DNA of 64,000 nucleotides from Neomesorhizobium albiziae (lineage in GTDB: Bacteria > Pseudomonadota > Alphaproteobacteria > Rhizobiales > Rhizobiaceae). Location of the stretch: the NCBI RefSeq assembly GCF_900114255.1, contig NZ_FOSL01000014.1, positions 42,818 to 106,817 on the forward strand, read 5' to 3'. The position numbers and the translations under genes are program-made. Shown here in pieces: positions 23,686 through 32,718 of this stretch (within the stretch, counting starts at the first letter, position 1; the number at the start of each line of letters is the position of its first letter). The notes beneath the pieces are model-generated. The model did no database searches. It was not told where the DNA came from and saw only the letters and a list, made by a program, of their open reading frames with translations.

Positions 23686-24344
23686 CAGGCGCGTACCCCG
23701 TCGAGGCCGCGTGCCATGCGCCGCTCAAGCGCGCGCATGGCGAAGGCGATGATCATGGCAAAGAAGAAATAGAGCGCGAGGATCGTGGCAAAGGGGATCA
23801 GCGTGTTGCCGGTCTGCGAACGGACGATATTGGCCTGAAAAGTCATGTCGGCCAGAGAAATCAGCGAGACCACGGAGGTCGCCTTTAGCAATTCGATGGC
23901 GTTGTTGCCAAAGGTCGGCAGCATGACGAGCAGCGCTTGCGGCAAGATAACGCGGCGCATGCATTGCCAGCGTGACAGGTTGAGCGCGATGCATGCCTCG
24001 TACTGCTCCTTGCCGACCGACAGGATCGCGCCCCGTACGACCTCAGCGGCGTAAGCACCGACATTAAGCCCGAGTGCCAGCACGCCGGCTTGCAGTGGTG
24101 TCAGCGTGAAACCAGCGAAGGGCAGCACGAAATAGGCAAAGAACAGCTGTACGAAAATCGACGTACCGCGAAAGAACTCGATATAGGCGGTCGCCAGCCA
24201 ACGAAGGACCGCGAAAGGCGCGATGCGGCCAAGCCCGGCAATGAATGCCATCAGCAGCGCCAGGATCGAGCCCATCACGGTGAGTTGCACCGTAACGACT
24301 GCGCCTTGCAGGATCAGGCTGAGATATCCGGACCAGTCGGTCAT
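23685..24344 (-). CDS. ehuC: Ectoine ABC transporter permease EhuC
   Basis: A 219-residue permease of the same family as EhuD, with EAA loop EACIALNLSRWQCMRRVILP and an N-terminal TVQLTVMGS segment. The frame extends upstream, but ATG 24344 (MTDWSGYLS) is the start that matches family length. It is separated from ehuB by about 80 bases, including a GC-rich stretch that could set the higher ehuB expression usual for binding proteins. Confidence 0.93.
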   Translation of the reverse strand: MTDWSGYLSLILQGAVVTVQLTVMGSILALLMAFIAGLGRIAPFAVLRWLATAYIEFFRGTSIFVQLFFAYFVLPFAGFTLTPLQAGVLALGLNVGAYAAEVVRGAILSVGKEQYEACIALNLSRWQCMRRVILPQALLVMLPTFGNNAIELLKATSVVSLISLADMTFQANIVRSQTGNTLIPFATILALYFFFAMIIAFAMRALERRMARGLDGVRA

Positions 24345-24427
24345 CGGCGGGGCGCTGCCTCGTTGTCGAAAAAGTGTCCGACGCCCCGGCTTCACGCGCG
24401 GCCAGGCGTCGGACGAATGGAGGGAGG

Positions 24428-25276
24428 TTACTTCGCTGTGCAGAGCTTCTCCATCGTGGTCGACATTGCTGCCGCGGCAGAGAAACCATAGGGCTCGACG
24501 ATCTTCGCGAACTCGCCCGATTCCTTCAGTTTCGCGAGTTCGACGTTGAAGGCGTCGCGCAGCGCTTCGTCGCCCTTTTTGAAGGCGGCGCCGTCGCAAT
24601 AGACGGGTGCGCCTTCGACCGGTGCGACGACCTGCAGGTTGGGGTCGTTTGCCTTCTTGACGAGGTCGTTGATCGACAGCACCGGCAGCGAATACGCATC
24701 GATGCGGCCGTCCTGCACCATCTTTAGCCCACTCTGGCCGTCTGGTACCACGATGACACGTTCGCGCGGCACGCCCGCCTCCAGTGCGAGCTTCTCCTCG
24801 GTGCCGCCGCCCGGGGCGCCGATCGTGGCGCTCGTATCCTTGGCGATGTCGGCATAGGACTTGAAGCCCTTGGGGTTACCCTTCTTCACCAGCAGCGCCT
24901 CGGCATCACAAAGCACCGGCTCCGAATAGGCGACCGCCGCGCAGCGCTCCGGCTTCATGAACAGGCCGGCGGTGACCACGTCGTGACGGCCTGCCTGAAG
25001 GCCAGGAATCATAGCGCCATATTCGGAGATCGAAGCGACGATCTCGGGCACGCCAAGACGCTGGAAGATGACACGCGCGACATCGGGAGCGGCGCCGGAA
25101 ACCTTGCCGTCGGCAGCGACCGCCGTATAGGGCGGCTCATTAGCGATGGCAACGCGGGCGAAACCCTGGCTCTTCAACTGTTCAAGCTTCGCATTGTCCT
25201 GTGCGGTTGATGGCAGTGTGACGGCAATGACGGCTGCAAGACCACCCATACCGCTCAGAATTGCAAGTTTCCTCAT
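24428..25276 (-). CDS. ehuB: Ectoine/hydroxyectoine substrate-binding protein EhuB
   Basis: A 282-residue periplasmic binding protein (SBP_bac_3) with a Sec signal (residues 1 to about 25, ending near STAQD). The ligand pocket shows EPPY, SEYGAMIPGL and AGLFMKPERC, consistent with the aromatic cage plus Arg/Glu pocket of EhuB. ATG 25276 is preferred over ATG 25285 because AGGAG lies at a workable distance only from the former. It delivers ectoine to EhuCD. Confidence 0.93.
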   Translation of the reverse strand: MRKLAILSGMGGLAAVIAVTLPSTAQDNAKLEQLKSQGFARVAIANEPPYTAVAADGKVSGAAPDVARVIFQRLGVPEIVASISEYGAMIPGLQAGRHDVVTAGLFMKPERCAAVAYSEPVLCDAEALLVKKGNPKGFKSYADIAKDTSATIGAPGGGTEEKLALEAGVPRERVIVVPDGQSGLKMVQDGRIDAYSLPVLSINDLVKKANDPNLQVVAPVEGAPVYCDGAAFKKGDEALRDAFNVELAKLKESGEFAKIVEPYGFSAAAAMSTTMEKLCTAK

Positions 25277-25338
25277 CGTTCCCATCTCCTGGTTTTTGTT
25301 CGTGTTGCGATGCGGCCCTCCCAGGCCGCGACATGCGG

Positions 25339-26124
25339 TCAGACGCGATGTCCGGCCGCGATGATCTTGCGCAGGAAGGTTTGCGTCCGCTCCTGCTTGG
25401 GATTGCGGAATATCTCGTCCGGCTTGCCCTCCTCGACGATGCGGCCGCGGTCGAAGAACAGAACGCGGTCGGCAAAGTCGTGGGCAAAGCCCATCTCGTG
25501 GGTAACGAGAAGCATCGTCATGTCGGTTTCGGATGCAAGCTTGCGCATCACGTTCAGCACCTCCTCAACCAGTTCCGGGTCGAGCGCCGAGGTGACCTCG
25601 TCGAACAGCATGATCTTTGGCGACAGCGCCAGCGCCCGGGCAATCGCCACACGCTGCTTCTGGCCGCCGGACAGTTGCGCCGGCATGGCCTTGGCCTTGG
25701 CCGACATTCCAACCATGTCCAGCAGGTCCATTGCCCGCTTTTCGGCGGCTTCGCGTGGCGTGCCCTTGGTCAGGCGCGGCGCCAGCGTCACATTGTCAAG
25801 CACGCACATATGCGGAAACAGATTGAACAGTTGGAAGACCATGCCGATTTTCTGGCGCATCCTCGTCAGATGCCGTTCGTCTGCCGCCACCAAGCTGCCG
25901 TTCTTCGGCATGTGATAAAGTTCTTCGCCCTCGATCCGGATATGGCCGCTGTCAATCCGCTCAAGCGTCATCAGGATGCGAAGGATGGTCGTCTTGCCGG
26001 ATCCAGAGGGGCCGATGAGCGCCAGCTTTTCGCCAGGCATCACCTGCAGCGACAGCTTGTCCAGCACCTTGAAAGCACCAAAGCTCTTGGTAATGCCATC
26101 GATCGCGATGATCGGCTCAGCCAT
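25339..26124 (-). CDS. ehuA: Ectoine ABC transporter ATPase EhuA
   Basis: A 261-residue ABC ATPase: Walker A GPSGSGKTT, signature LSGGQKQRVAIARAL, Walker B IMLFDEVTSALD, H-loop LLVTHEM. It is closest to GlnQ/HisP-type amino acid importers. ATG 26124 (MAEPIIAIDG) is chosen over a GTG eight codons earlier. It is the first gene of the nine-gene ehuABCD-eutABC-doeAB operon, with an AT-rich promoter region just upstream. Confidence 0.93.
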   Translation of the reverse strand: MAEPIIAIDGITKSFGAFKVLDKLSLQVMPGEKLALIGPSGSGKTTILRILMTLERIDSGHIRIEGEELYHMPKNGSLVAADERHLTRMRQKIGMVFQLFNLFPHMCVLDNVTLAPRLTKGTPREAAEKRAMDLLDMVGMSAKAKAMPAQLSGGQKQRVAIARALALSPKIMLFDEVTSALDPELVEEVLNVMRKLASETDMTMLLVTHEMGFAHDFADRVLFFDRGRIVEEGKPDEIFRNPKQERTQTFLRKIIAAGHRV

Positions 26125-26174
26125 CTGGGGTCCATTTCCCGGGGTCACGGGACGAACGATGAGAAAACAATCAA

Positions 26175-26210
26175 ATCATGTCAATCAAGAAAATAATATC
26201 ATGACAATAT
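26175..26210. promoter_or_regulatory. Candidate EnuR operator in the ehuA promoter
   Basis: Two direct copies of TCATG(T/A)CAAT lie at 26176-26185 and 26200-26209, spaced 24 bases, inside the AT-rich gap between ehuA and enuR. The second sits in a near-palindrome, ATATCATGACAATAT. The same core in reverse (ATTGTCATGA) overlaps the enuR start codon. MocR-type regulators often use direct repeats. The assignment to EnuR is inference from position and shared sequence. Confidence 0.5.
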
Positions 26211-26243
26211 AGTCGGATTGTCCAAGTTTTGTGCCGGTAGCGC

Positions 26244-27629
26244 TCAAATCGCGAGCAGCAGATGTTCCGGCTCGCCCATCATTAGCCGCGCAATGACGCC
26301 GAGCCCGGCGCGCAGTTCGCCCTCCGTTGTCGAGCCGAGCGAGATGCGAACTGCCGGCAGCCAGAGTGCATCCGACGTTCTAAAAGAGGCGCCCGGGGCG
26401 ATTGCAACGCCCTGCAGCCGCGCCTGAGCAACAAAACTTTCCTCGGTCCGGCTGCCGGGAAGCGGAAGCCACAGATGCAGCGCCTGCGGATGCGTCAGGT
26501 ACTCGCCCTCGCCCAATACTTCCTTCACGATGGTCTGGCGACGCGCCAGCGCCGCCCTCTGCCAGTGGACCAGTTCCATGGCCGTGCCATCGACCACCCA
26601 TTTCGACGCGATCTCGGCGACTATGGGTGTGGCCATCCAGTTGGTGACCAGATGGCGATTGGCAACGGCCGCTACATAGCGGTCGGGTGCAACGAGATAG
26701 CCGATGCGCAAACCTGGCGCGGTGATCTTGGTGAAGCTGGTATAGTAAAGCGTCCTTTCGGGCGCAAAATAGGCGATCGGCGGCGGGCGATCCTCGACCA
26801 GCGGTCCCAAAACGTCACCCTCGATGATTGCGATGTCATGGCGGCGGGCGACCTCGGCCAGCGCCGAACGACGAACACCGTGCATCAGTGTGGCGGTCGG
26901 ATTGATCACCGAAGGCTGCACGAAGACGGCTCGGATATCGCTCGTCCTGCACGCCTCGTCCAAGGCTTCGGGGATGATTCCCTGTTCATCGATCGCCAGG
27001 CCGTGAAGGTTGAAGCCGAGGTAGCTTGCAAGAGGAATTAAAGTGTGGTGTCCGATCGCCTCAGTAGCCACGGTCGAGCCAGGCGGCGCGACGCTCATCA
27101 GCGCTACCGTCATTGCGGCCGTCGCGCCATTGGTCACGCTGATGTTTTGTTGAGACGGTGCAAGACCGCAGGCCCTCAGCCACTCGACGGCGATGGTTCG
27201 ATGCCTGGGAAAGACGACGTTCGGCCTGAAGGAAAGCCCTGAACTCGCCGGCAGGTTGGCGCCGAGCCAGCCCAGCGCTTCCTTGAGCTTCTCCAGGTGC
27301 ATCGGCTCGCAGACCGGCTTCAGGATCGACAGATCGATCAGCTCGCCGAGACGCTCCGGCAGATAGGGAGGCTCGACCTCACGGCGCATGGTCTGGACAA
27401 AACTGCCGCGCCCGATCTCACCTGAAATCAAGCCGCGCCGGATCAGCTCTTCATAGGCGCGGCTGACGGTTTGCACCGAAAGCTTCAAATCATAGGCCAG
27501 CCTGCGATGGGTCGGCAGCCGCGTGCCATGTGGCAACTGGCCATCATGAATGGCGCGCGCGAACTGGTCGGCCAGTGAGAGATAGGCAGGGCGACGGATC
27601 AGGCTTGGATCCGGATACCAAATTGTCAT
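26244..27629 (-). CDS. enuR: MocR/GntR-family ectoine regulator EnuR
   Basis: A 461-residue regulator with an N-terminal GntR winged helix (about 15-80, RLPTHRRLAYDLKLSVQTVSRAYEEL) and a C-terminal aminotransferase-like PLP domain. The PLP-binding Lys301 is in SFTKITAPGLRIGY. EnuR represses ectoine uptake and catabolism genes and is relieved by ectoine breakdown products such as N-acetyl-diaminobutyrate bound through PLP. It lies upstream of ehuA in the same direction with its own promoter. ATG 27629 (MTIWYPDPSLI) matches the family N-terminus better than one six codons earlier. Confidence 0.92.
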   Translation of the reverse strand: MTIWYPDPSLIRRPAYLSLADQFARAIHDGQLPHGTRLPTHRRLAYDLKLSVQTVSRAYEELIRRGLISGEIGRGSFVQTMRREVEPPYLPERLGELIDLSILKPVCEPMHLEKLKEALGWLGANLPASSGLSFRPNVVFPRHRTIAVEWLRACGLAPSQQNISVTNGATAAMTVALMSVAPPGSTVATEAIGHHTLIPLASYLGFNLHGLAIDEQGIIPEALDEACRTSDIRAVFVQPSVINPTATLMHGVRRSALAEVARRHDIAIIEGDVLGPLVEDRPPPIAYFAPERTLYYTSFTKITAPGLRIGYLVAPDRYVAAVANRHLVTNWMATPIVAEIASKWVVDGTAMELVHWQRAALARRQTIVKEVLGEGEYLTHPQALHLWLPLPGSRTEESFVAQARLQGVAIAPGASFRTSDALWLPAVRISLGSTTEGELRAGLGVIARLMMGEPEHLLLAI

Positions 27630-27633
27630 GACA
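27622..27633. promoter_or_regulatory. Palindrome over the enuR start codon
   Basis: ATTGTCATGACA contains the perfect palindrome TGTCATGACA and covers the enuR ATG. It shares the core ATTGTCATGA with the site upstream of ehuA, so it may serve autoregulation. Related half-sites (CAATTGACAAT at about 27655, ACAATTTGTCGTG at about 27692) lie further into the enuR-Lrp intergenic region. Confidence 0.4.
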
Positions 27634-27713
27634 GAATAGAGCGCCAAATCAGTGCAATTGACAATGGGCCATCATCGCCGTCATGTGCCTAAACAACAAT
27701 TTGTCGTGGACCC

Positions 27714-28196
27714 ATGGCTGACCTCAAGCTCGATAGCATTGATCTGAAGATACTCGACGCGGTTCAGCGCGATGGGCGCATCACCAAGCTTGCTCTGGCT
27801 GAAAGGGTAGGTCTATCGGCGACCCCCGCTTGGCTCAGATTGCGCAAGCTGGAAGATGCTGGGATCATCACCGGCTATCATGCCTCTGTCGATCTGCGAC
27901 AGGTCGCTCCGATCACGACCGTGCTGGTCGAGGTTACGCTGGGAAGCCATAGACAAGCCGATTTCGACCGGTTCGAGCGCGCTATCCGCGACATTGCGCA
28001 GGTGGTTGCCTGCTGGTCGGTTGGCGGCGGCATCGATTACATGCTGAAGATCGTCACGCGCGACATCGACGCCTACCAGCGGCTGATCGACGGGCTCCTC
28101 GCCCGCGAGATCGGCATCGACCGGTATTTTACCTATGTTGTAACCCGCGCTATTAAGGACCAGCCGCTGGCGGCTGAAATCGCAGCGGGCACGTAG
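27714..28196 (+). CDS. doeX: Lrp/AsnC-family regulator of ectoine catabolism
   Basis: A 160-residue Lrp/AsnC protein with an N-terminal helix-turn-helix (about 8-60, LALAERVGLSATPAWLRLRKLEDAGII) and a C-terminal RAM ligand-binding domain (about 68-150). It is divergent from enuR and precedes the dehydrogenase and transaminase genes. An AsnC-type activator (DoeX/AsnC) is a standard member of ectoine degradation clusters. It probably senses a pathway intermediate. Confidence 0.85.
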   Translation: MADLKLDSIDLKILDAVQRDGRITKLALAERVGLSATPAWLRLRKLEDAGIITGYHASVDLRQVAPITTVLVEVTLGSHRQADFDRFERAIRDIAQVVACWSVGGGIDYMLKIVTRDIDAYQRLIDGLLAREIGIDRYFTYVVTRAIKDQPLAAEIAAGT

Positions 28197-28311
28197 TCGA
28201 TTTCTCTACCAGCCGTGACCCGTTTAGCCCAATGCTTTGCTCAGGGCGGTTTCTTTGGGCTCACTCTCCAAGTTTGATGGCTAGGTTCCAGATCACGACG
28301 GAGACGCAGCC

Positions 28312-29802
28312 ATGCCAACGACGCTTTCGACAATTCCACATCACAACGAACTGGCCAACCTGACCGATCGACGGCTTCTGCGCGAGCTTGCCTATGTCGA
28401 TGGCAGATGGACAGCCGATGGCGCCGGTCGTTGCTTTGCGGTGACCGATCCGGCGAGCGGCAACACGATCGCGCGCGTCGCCGCACTTGATGCAGCGGAT
28501 ACCGCCGCCGCGATCGATGCCGCGCAGCGTACGCTGCGCTCCTGGCGCAACCGCTTGCCTCAGGAACGCGCCGCCACCTTGCGAAATTGGTTCGATCTGA
28601 TCCTGGCATCAAAGGAAGACCTCGCCCTGATCATGACCCTCGAGCAGGGCAAATCGTTGAAGGAAGCGCGTAGCGAGATCGACTACGCCGCATCTTTCGT
28701 CGAGTGGTATGCCGAGGAAGCAAAAAGGCTAAACGCCGAGAGCGTCACCAGCCACCTGCCCGATGCGGATATGATCGTGCGACGCGAGCCGGTCGGCGTT
28801 GTGGGGATAGTGACGCCATGGAACTTTCCATCGGCCATGCTGACGCGCAAAGCGGCCGCGGCACTTGCAGCCGGTTGCACCATCGTTGCACATCCCTCGT
28901 CGGAAACGCCACTTTCGGCGCTGGCGCTGGCTGAACTTGGCGAACGAGCCGGCCTGCCCGCAGGCGTGTTCAATGTAATCACCGGCGACGCGGCCACGAT
29001 CGTTGCCAGGATGTGCAGCGATGCCCGTGTCCGGGCCATGAGCTTTACAGGTTCCACAGAGGTTGGCCGTTTGATCGCCATGCAGTGCGCTCCGACAATG
29101 AAGCGATTGGTGATGGAACTCGGCGGCCATGCGCCGTTGATCGTCTTCGACGATGCGGACCTCGACCGTGCCGTGCAGATCGCCATTGACGCGAAGTTCG
29201 CAACCTCAGGGCAAGATTGCCTGGCGGCTAACCGCATCTATGTGCAGCGCGGTGTCTATGATCGCTTCTGCACACGGCTTGCCGAACGCGTCGGTGCGCT
29301 GACGCTTGGCACGGGACTGGAGAACCCGGACGTGGGGCCGCTGATGCACGAGCGCGCCATAGCCAAAGTCGAAGTGCAGATCCAGGATGCACTCGCGAAA
29401 GGTGCGCGCTGCCTCGTCGGTGGCAGGCGCAATCTCCCTGGCACGCTGTTTTTCGAACCGACGCTGCTGGTCGACGTTCCAGACAATGCGTTCATCATGC
29501 GCGAGGAGACGTTCGGGCCAGTGGCAGCAGTTGCTTGCTTCGACAGCGAAGACGAAATCGTCGCCCGCGCCAACGATACCGAATACGGGCTCGTCGCCTA
29601 TGTTGTTACCGAAAGCGGGCGTCGCCAGTCACGCATGGGCCGCTCGCTTGCCTTCGGCATGGTGGCGATCAATCGCGTGAAGATTACCGGTGCGCCGATC
29701 CCCTTCGGCGGCGTCAAACAATCAGGCCTCGGGCGCGAAGGCTCGCGCCACGGCATCGAAGCGTTCACGGACCTAAAATATCTCTGTATCGACGCGGCAT
29801 AA
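28312..29802 (+). CDS. doeC: Aspartate-semialdehyde/succinate-semialdehyde dehydrogenase DoeC
   Basis: A 496-residue aldehyde dehydrogenase of the GabD type. The catalytic Cys303 is in SGQDCLAAN, the general-base Glu in MELGGHAP and the NAD loop in SFTGSTEVG. Within this cluster it is best assigned as DoeC, which oxidises aspartate semialdehyde from DoeD to aspartate, the last step of ectoine catabolism; succinate-semialdehyde dehydrogenase is the alternative. GGAG lies about 14 bases before ATG 28312. doeD follows after 11 bases. Confidence 0.88.
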   Translation: MPTTLSTIPHHNELANLTDRRLLRELAYVDGRWTADGAGRCFAVTDPASGNTIARVAALDAADTAAAIDAAQRTLRSWRNRLPQERAATLRNWFDLILASKEDLALIMTLEQGKSLKEARSEIDYAASFVEWYAEEAKRLNAESVTSHLPDADMIVRREPVGVVGIVTPWNFPSAMLTRKAAAALAAGCTIVAHPSSETPLSALALAELGERAGLPAGVFNVITGDAATIVARMCSDARVRAMSFTGSTEVGRLIAMQCAPTMKRLVMELGGHAPLIVFDDADLDRAVQIAIDAKFATSGQDCLAANRIYVQRGVYDRFCTRLAERVGALTLGTGLENPDVGPLMHERAIAKVEVQIQDALAKGARCLVGGRRNLPGTLFFEPTLLVDVPDNAFIMREETFGPVAAVACFDSEDEIVARANDTEYGLVAYVVTESGRRQSRMGRSLAFGMVAINRVKITGAPIPFGGVKQSGLGREGSRHGIEAFTDLKYLCIDAA

Positions 29803-29813
29803 GGACTTCAAAC

Positions 29814-31187
29814 ATGCTGGACCTGACCAACGAGCGGACTGCCTGGGACCGCGATCACTTCTTCCATCCCTCAACGCATATGGGCACCCATGCACGCGGC
29901 GAAACGCCCACGCGCGTAATGGCTGGTGGGGAGGGCGTGCGCATTCGCGACGTCACGGGCAAGGAAAGTATCGATGCCTTCGCGGGGCTCTACTGCGTCA
30001 ATGTCGGATATGGCCGACACAAGATCGCCGACGCGATTGCAGCGCAGGCCAAGGATCTGGCCTACTATCACGCTTACGTCGGTCACGGCACCGACGCTTC
30101 GATCCGCCTCGCCAAGATGATCATCGACCGCGCGCCCCAAGGCATGAGCCGCGTTTACTTCGGCCTTTCAGGTTCCGACGCCAACGAAACCAACATCAAG
30201 CTGATCTGGTACTATAACAATATCCTCGGTCGGCCGGAAAAGAAGAAGATTATCTCGCGCTGGCGCGGCTATCACGGCTCCGGCGTGATGACAGGATCGC
30301 TTACCGGCCTGCACTTTTTTCATAACGCCTTCGACCTGCCGCGTGCGCCGATCCTACACACGGAGGCGCCCTACTACTTCCGCCGCGAGGACCGATCGAT
30401 GAGCGAGGATCAGTTCTCTCAGCTTTGCGCCGACCGGCTAGAAGAACTCATTCTCGCCGAAGGTCAGGACACGGTCGCGGCATTCATCGGTGAACCGATC
30501 CTCGGCACCGGCGGCATCGTCCCACCGCCGTCCGGCTATTGGCAGAAGATTCAGGCGGTACTGAAGAAGTACGATGTGTTGCTCGTCGCCGACGAGGTAG
30601 TGACCGGCTTTGGGCGTCTTGGGACGATGTTTGGCTGCGACCACTACGCAATAAAGCCCGACCTCATCACCATCGCCAAGGGCCTGACCTCGGCCTATGC
30701 GCCGCTGTCGGGCGTCATTGTCTCGGACCGGGTCTGGCAAATCCTGATCCAAGGGTCCGACCAGCTGGGCGCGATCGGTCATGGCTGGACCTATTCTGCA
30801 CATCCGATCTGCGCGGCGGCCGGTGTCGCCAATCTTGAACTGATCGACGAGATGCAGCTGGTCAACAATGCAGGCTCCGTCGGTGCCTATTTCCGTGAGT
30901 CTCTGGCAAGCGCCGTGGGAGGGCACAAGCATGTCGGCGATGTGCGCGGCGACGGCATGCTGGCGGCGGTCGAATTCGTCGAAGACAAGGACGATCGCAC
31001 CTTCTTTGACCCCTCTAACAAGATCGGCCCGCAGGTTGCGGCGGCGCTGCTGGAACGCGGCGTTATCGGGCGAGCCATGCCGCAAGGCGACATCCTCGGA
31101 TTTGCTCCGCCGCTCTGTTTGAGCAGGGAGGAGGCCGACATCGTCGTCGCCGCGACCGTCGAGGCCGTCAAGGCCGTGTTGGGTTGA
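29814..31187 (+). CDS. doeD: Diaminobutyrate transaminase DoeD (class III aminotransferase)
   Basis: A 457-residue class III omega-aminotransferase. The PLP Lys289 is in TIAKGLTSAYAPL, the cofactor Asp in LLVADEVVTGFGR, and a glycine-rich loop reads GLSGSDANETN. It transfers the gamma-amino group of diaminobutyrate to a keto acid, giving aspartate semialdehyde for DoeC. ATG 29814 is chosen because AAGGA lies 9 bases upstream and upstream codons overlap doeC out of frame. Confidence 0.9.
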   Translation: MLDLTNERTAWDRDHFFHPSTHMGTHARGETPTRVMAGGEGVRIRDVTGKESIDAFAGLYCVNVGYGRHKIADAIAAQAKDLAYYHAYVGHGTDASIRLAKMIIDRAPQGMSRVYFGLSGSDANETNIKLIWYYNNILGRPEKKKIISRWRGYHGSGVMTGSLTGLHFFHNAFDLPRAPILHTEAPYYFRREDRSMSEDQFSQLCADRLEELILAEGQDTVAAFIGEPILGTGGIVPPPSGYWQKIQAVLKKYDVLLVADEVVTGFGRLGTMFGCDHYAIKPDLITIAKGLTSAYAPLSGVIVSDRVWQILIQGSDQLGAIGHGWTYSAHPICAAAGVANLELIDEMQLVNNAGSVGAYFRESLASAVGGHKHVGDVRGDGMLAAVEFVEDKDDRTFFDPSNKIGPQVAAALLERGVIGRAMPQGDILGFAPPLCLSREEADIVVAATVEAVKAVLG

Positions 31188-31191
31188 GCCA

Positions 31192-32265
31192 ATGAAGGGC
31201 AAGCTTCCATCGACCATGGCTGCCGTGTTCCTCACCGGACATGGAGGACTCGACAAGCTCCAATACAGGACCGATGTGCCAACGCCCAGGCCTGCGCCCG
31301 ACGAGGTGGTCATCAAGGTGACGGCTTGCGGCATGAACAACACCGATGTCTGGGTCCGGCAAGGTGCCTATGGCACCGAGGCCGACCCCGCGGCCATACC
31401 GACATGGCGGCGGCAGGGCAACACACTGAGCTTCCCGCGCATCCAGGGCGCGGATTCGGTGGGCACAATCTCGGCTGTCGGCGACGGCGTGGCCGAGGAG
31501 CGTATCGGCGAACGGGTGATGGTCGACTTCTCAATCTACAACCGCGACGACGATTCACTGGCCGACATCGACTATATGGGCCATGGCTGCGATGGCGGGT
31601 ATGCCGAGTATCAGGCTTTGCCGGCATCAAACGCGCATGTCGTCGACACGGACCTCACCGACATCGAACTCGCCACATTCTGCTGCGCCTATCTCACTGG
31701 TGAGCAAATGCTGGTGCGCGCGGGCTTGACGGAAGGCGAACGCATCCTGGTTACCGGCGCGTCGGGTGGCGTCGGGTCAGGCATCATCCAGCTGGCGCGC
31801 GCCCGTGGCGCCATCCCCTACGCAGTTGTCGGCCGCGGCAAGGAGCAAGCGGTGCTCGACATCGGTGCCGAGGCGGCGATCCCTCGCGATGTCCCCAACC
31901 TGCCAGCGCTCGTCAATCAGGCGACTGGCGGCCAGCCCATCGACGTCGTTGCCGATCTGGTCGGCGGACCGATGTTCAACGATCTCTTGACGATCCTGCG
32001 TCCGGAAGGGCGCTACACGACCGCCGGCGCCATCGCAGGTCCGGTGGTGCAGCTCGACCTCAGAACAATGTATCTGAAGCAGTTGCAACTGCATGGCTCA
32101 AGCCAGGGGACACGCGGCGACTTCCGTCGCATCGTTCGCCTGATCGAAGCAGGCAAGCTGAAGCCGATCGTCGGCGGCGTCTACAAGCTCTCGGACTTCC
32201 ACCGCGCCCAGACAGATTTCATGGACAAGAACTTCGTTGGGAAACTCGTTATCGTGCCTGATTGA
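31192..32265 (+). CDS. MDR-superfamily NAD(P)-dependent oxidoreductase
   Basis: A 357-residue medium-chain dehydrogenase/reductase with a Rossmann motif (VTGASGGVGSGIIQLARARGA). The usual catalytic GHE is GAD (RIQGADSVGTI), so it is more like quinone oxidoreductase or crotonyl reductase members than a zinc alcohol dehydrogenase. It begins 4 bases after doeD and ends the plus-strand unit. It is not part of the canonical ectoine pathway, so it may handle a side product or a hydroxyectoine intermediate. ATG 31216 is an alternative start. Confidence 0.8.
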   Translation: MKGKLPSTMAAVFLTGHGGLDKLQYRTDVPTPRPAPDEVVIKVTACGMNNTDVWVRQGAYGTEADPAAIPTWRRQGNTLSFPRIQGADSVGTISAVGDGVAEERIGERVMVDFSIYNRDDDSLADIDYMGHGCDGGYAEYQALPASNAHVVDTDLTDIELATFCCAYLTGEQMLVRAGLTEGERILVTGASGGVGSGIIQLARARGAIPYAVVGRGKEQAVLDIGAEAAIPRDVPNLPALVNQATGGQPIDVVADLVGGPMFNDLLTILRPEGRYTTAGAIAGPVVQLDLRTMYLKQLQLHGSSQGTRGDFRRIVRLIEAGKLKPIVGGVYKLSDFHRAQTDFMDKNFVGKLVIVPD

Positions 32266-32718
32266 GCGCCGTTTTGTGACCGTTTCTTGCAATAAATTCC
32301 GCGCAAACTCACCGACAGCGCATTGCATCATGCGCACCGACAAAGCTTTGCGCCTCCCCGTTGAGAATTTTTCGCAAACGTAGTTCGCCTGCTCGATTTC
32401 GTCCCGACCGTGGCGATCGGCATGTCCATGCCTCGCGCACAAGATTCATTCCAGCTCATGTCGTCAAATCACTTCGAGCAGAGCTCGTGGCCCCCTCGCC
32501 CGCGGGTCAGGGTTGTTCCCATCAGCGCGACGTCCGCGTCGATCTGAAATCACGAATGCGCGGGATGTGGAAACAGCAAACAATTGAGGCTTCGGACTCG
32601 AGCGATGGTGGCACCTCTATCGCCGTATTGCTCTGTCATCATAGGCGGTTTTCAGCGCGAGCTCCTGGAGTGTGAAGCGCCGCACCGGCTGACCTGATGG
32701 TTGACTTACCTGCTTTCC
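32266..32718. other. Intergenic region, no gene recognised
   Basis: About 450 bases between two converging operons. One plus-strand open frame (32361-32675) lacks a ribosome binding site and any recognisable pattern. No hairpin with a U-run was seen. Confidence 0.4.

Noticed and set aside
32361..32675. 104-codon plus-strand frame
   Set aside because: No ribosome binding site and no family resemblance; left as intergenic.
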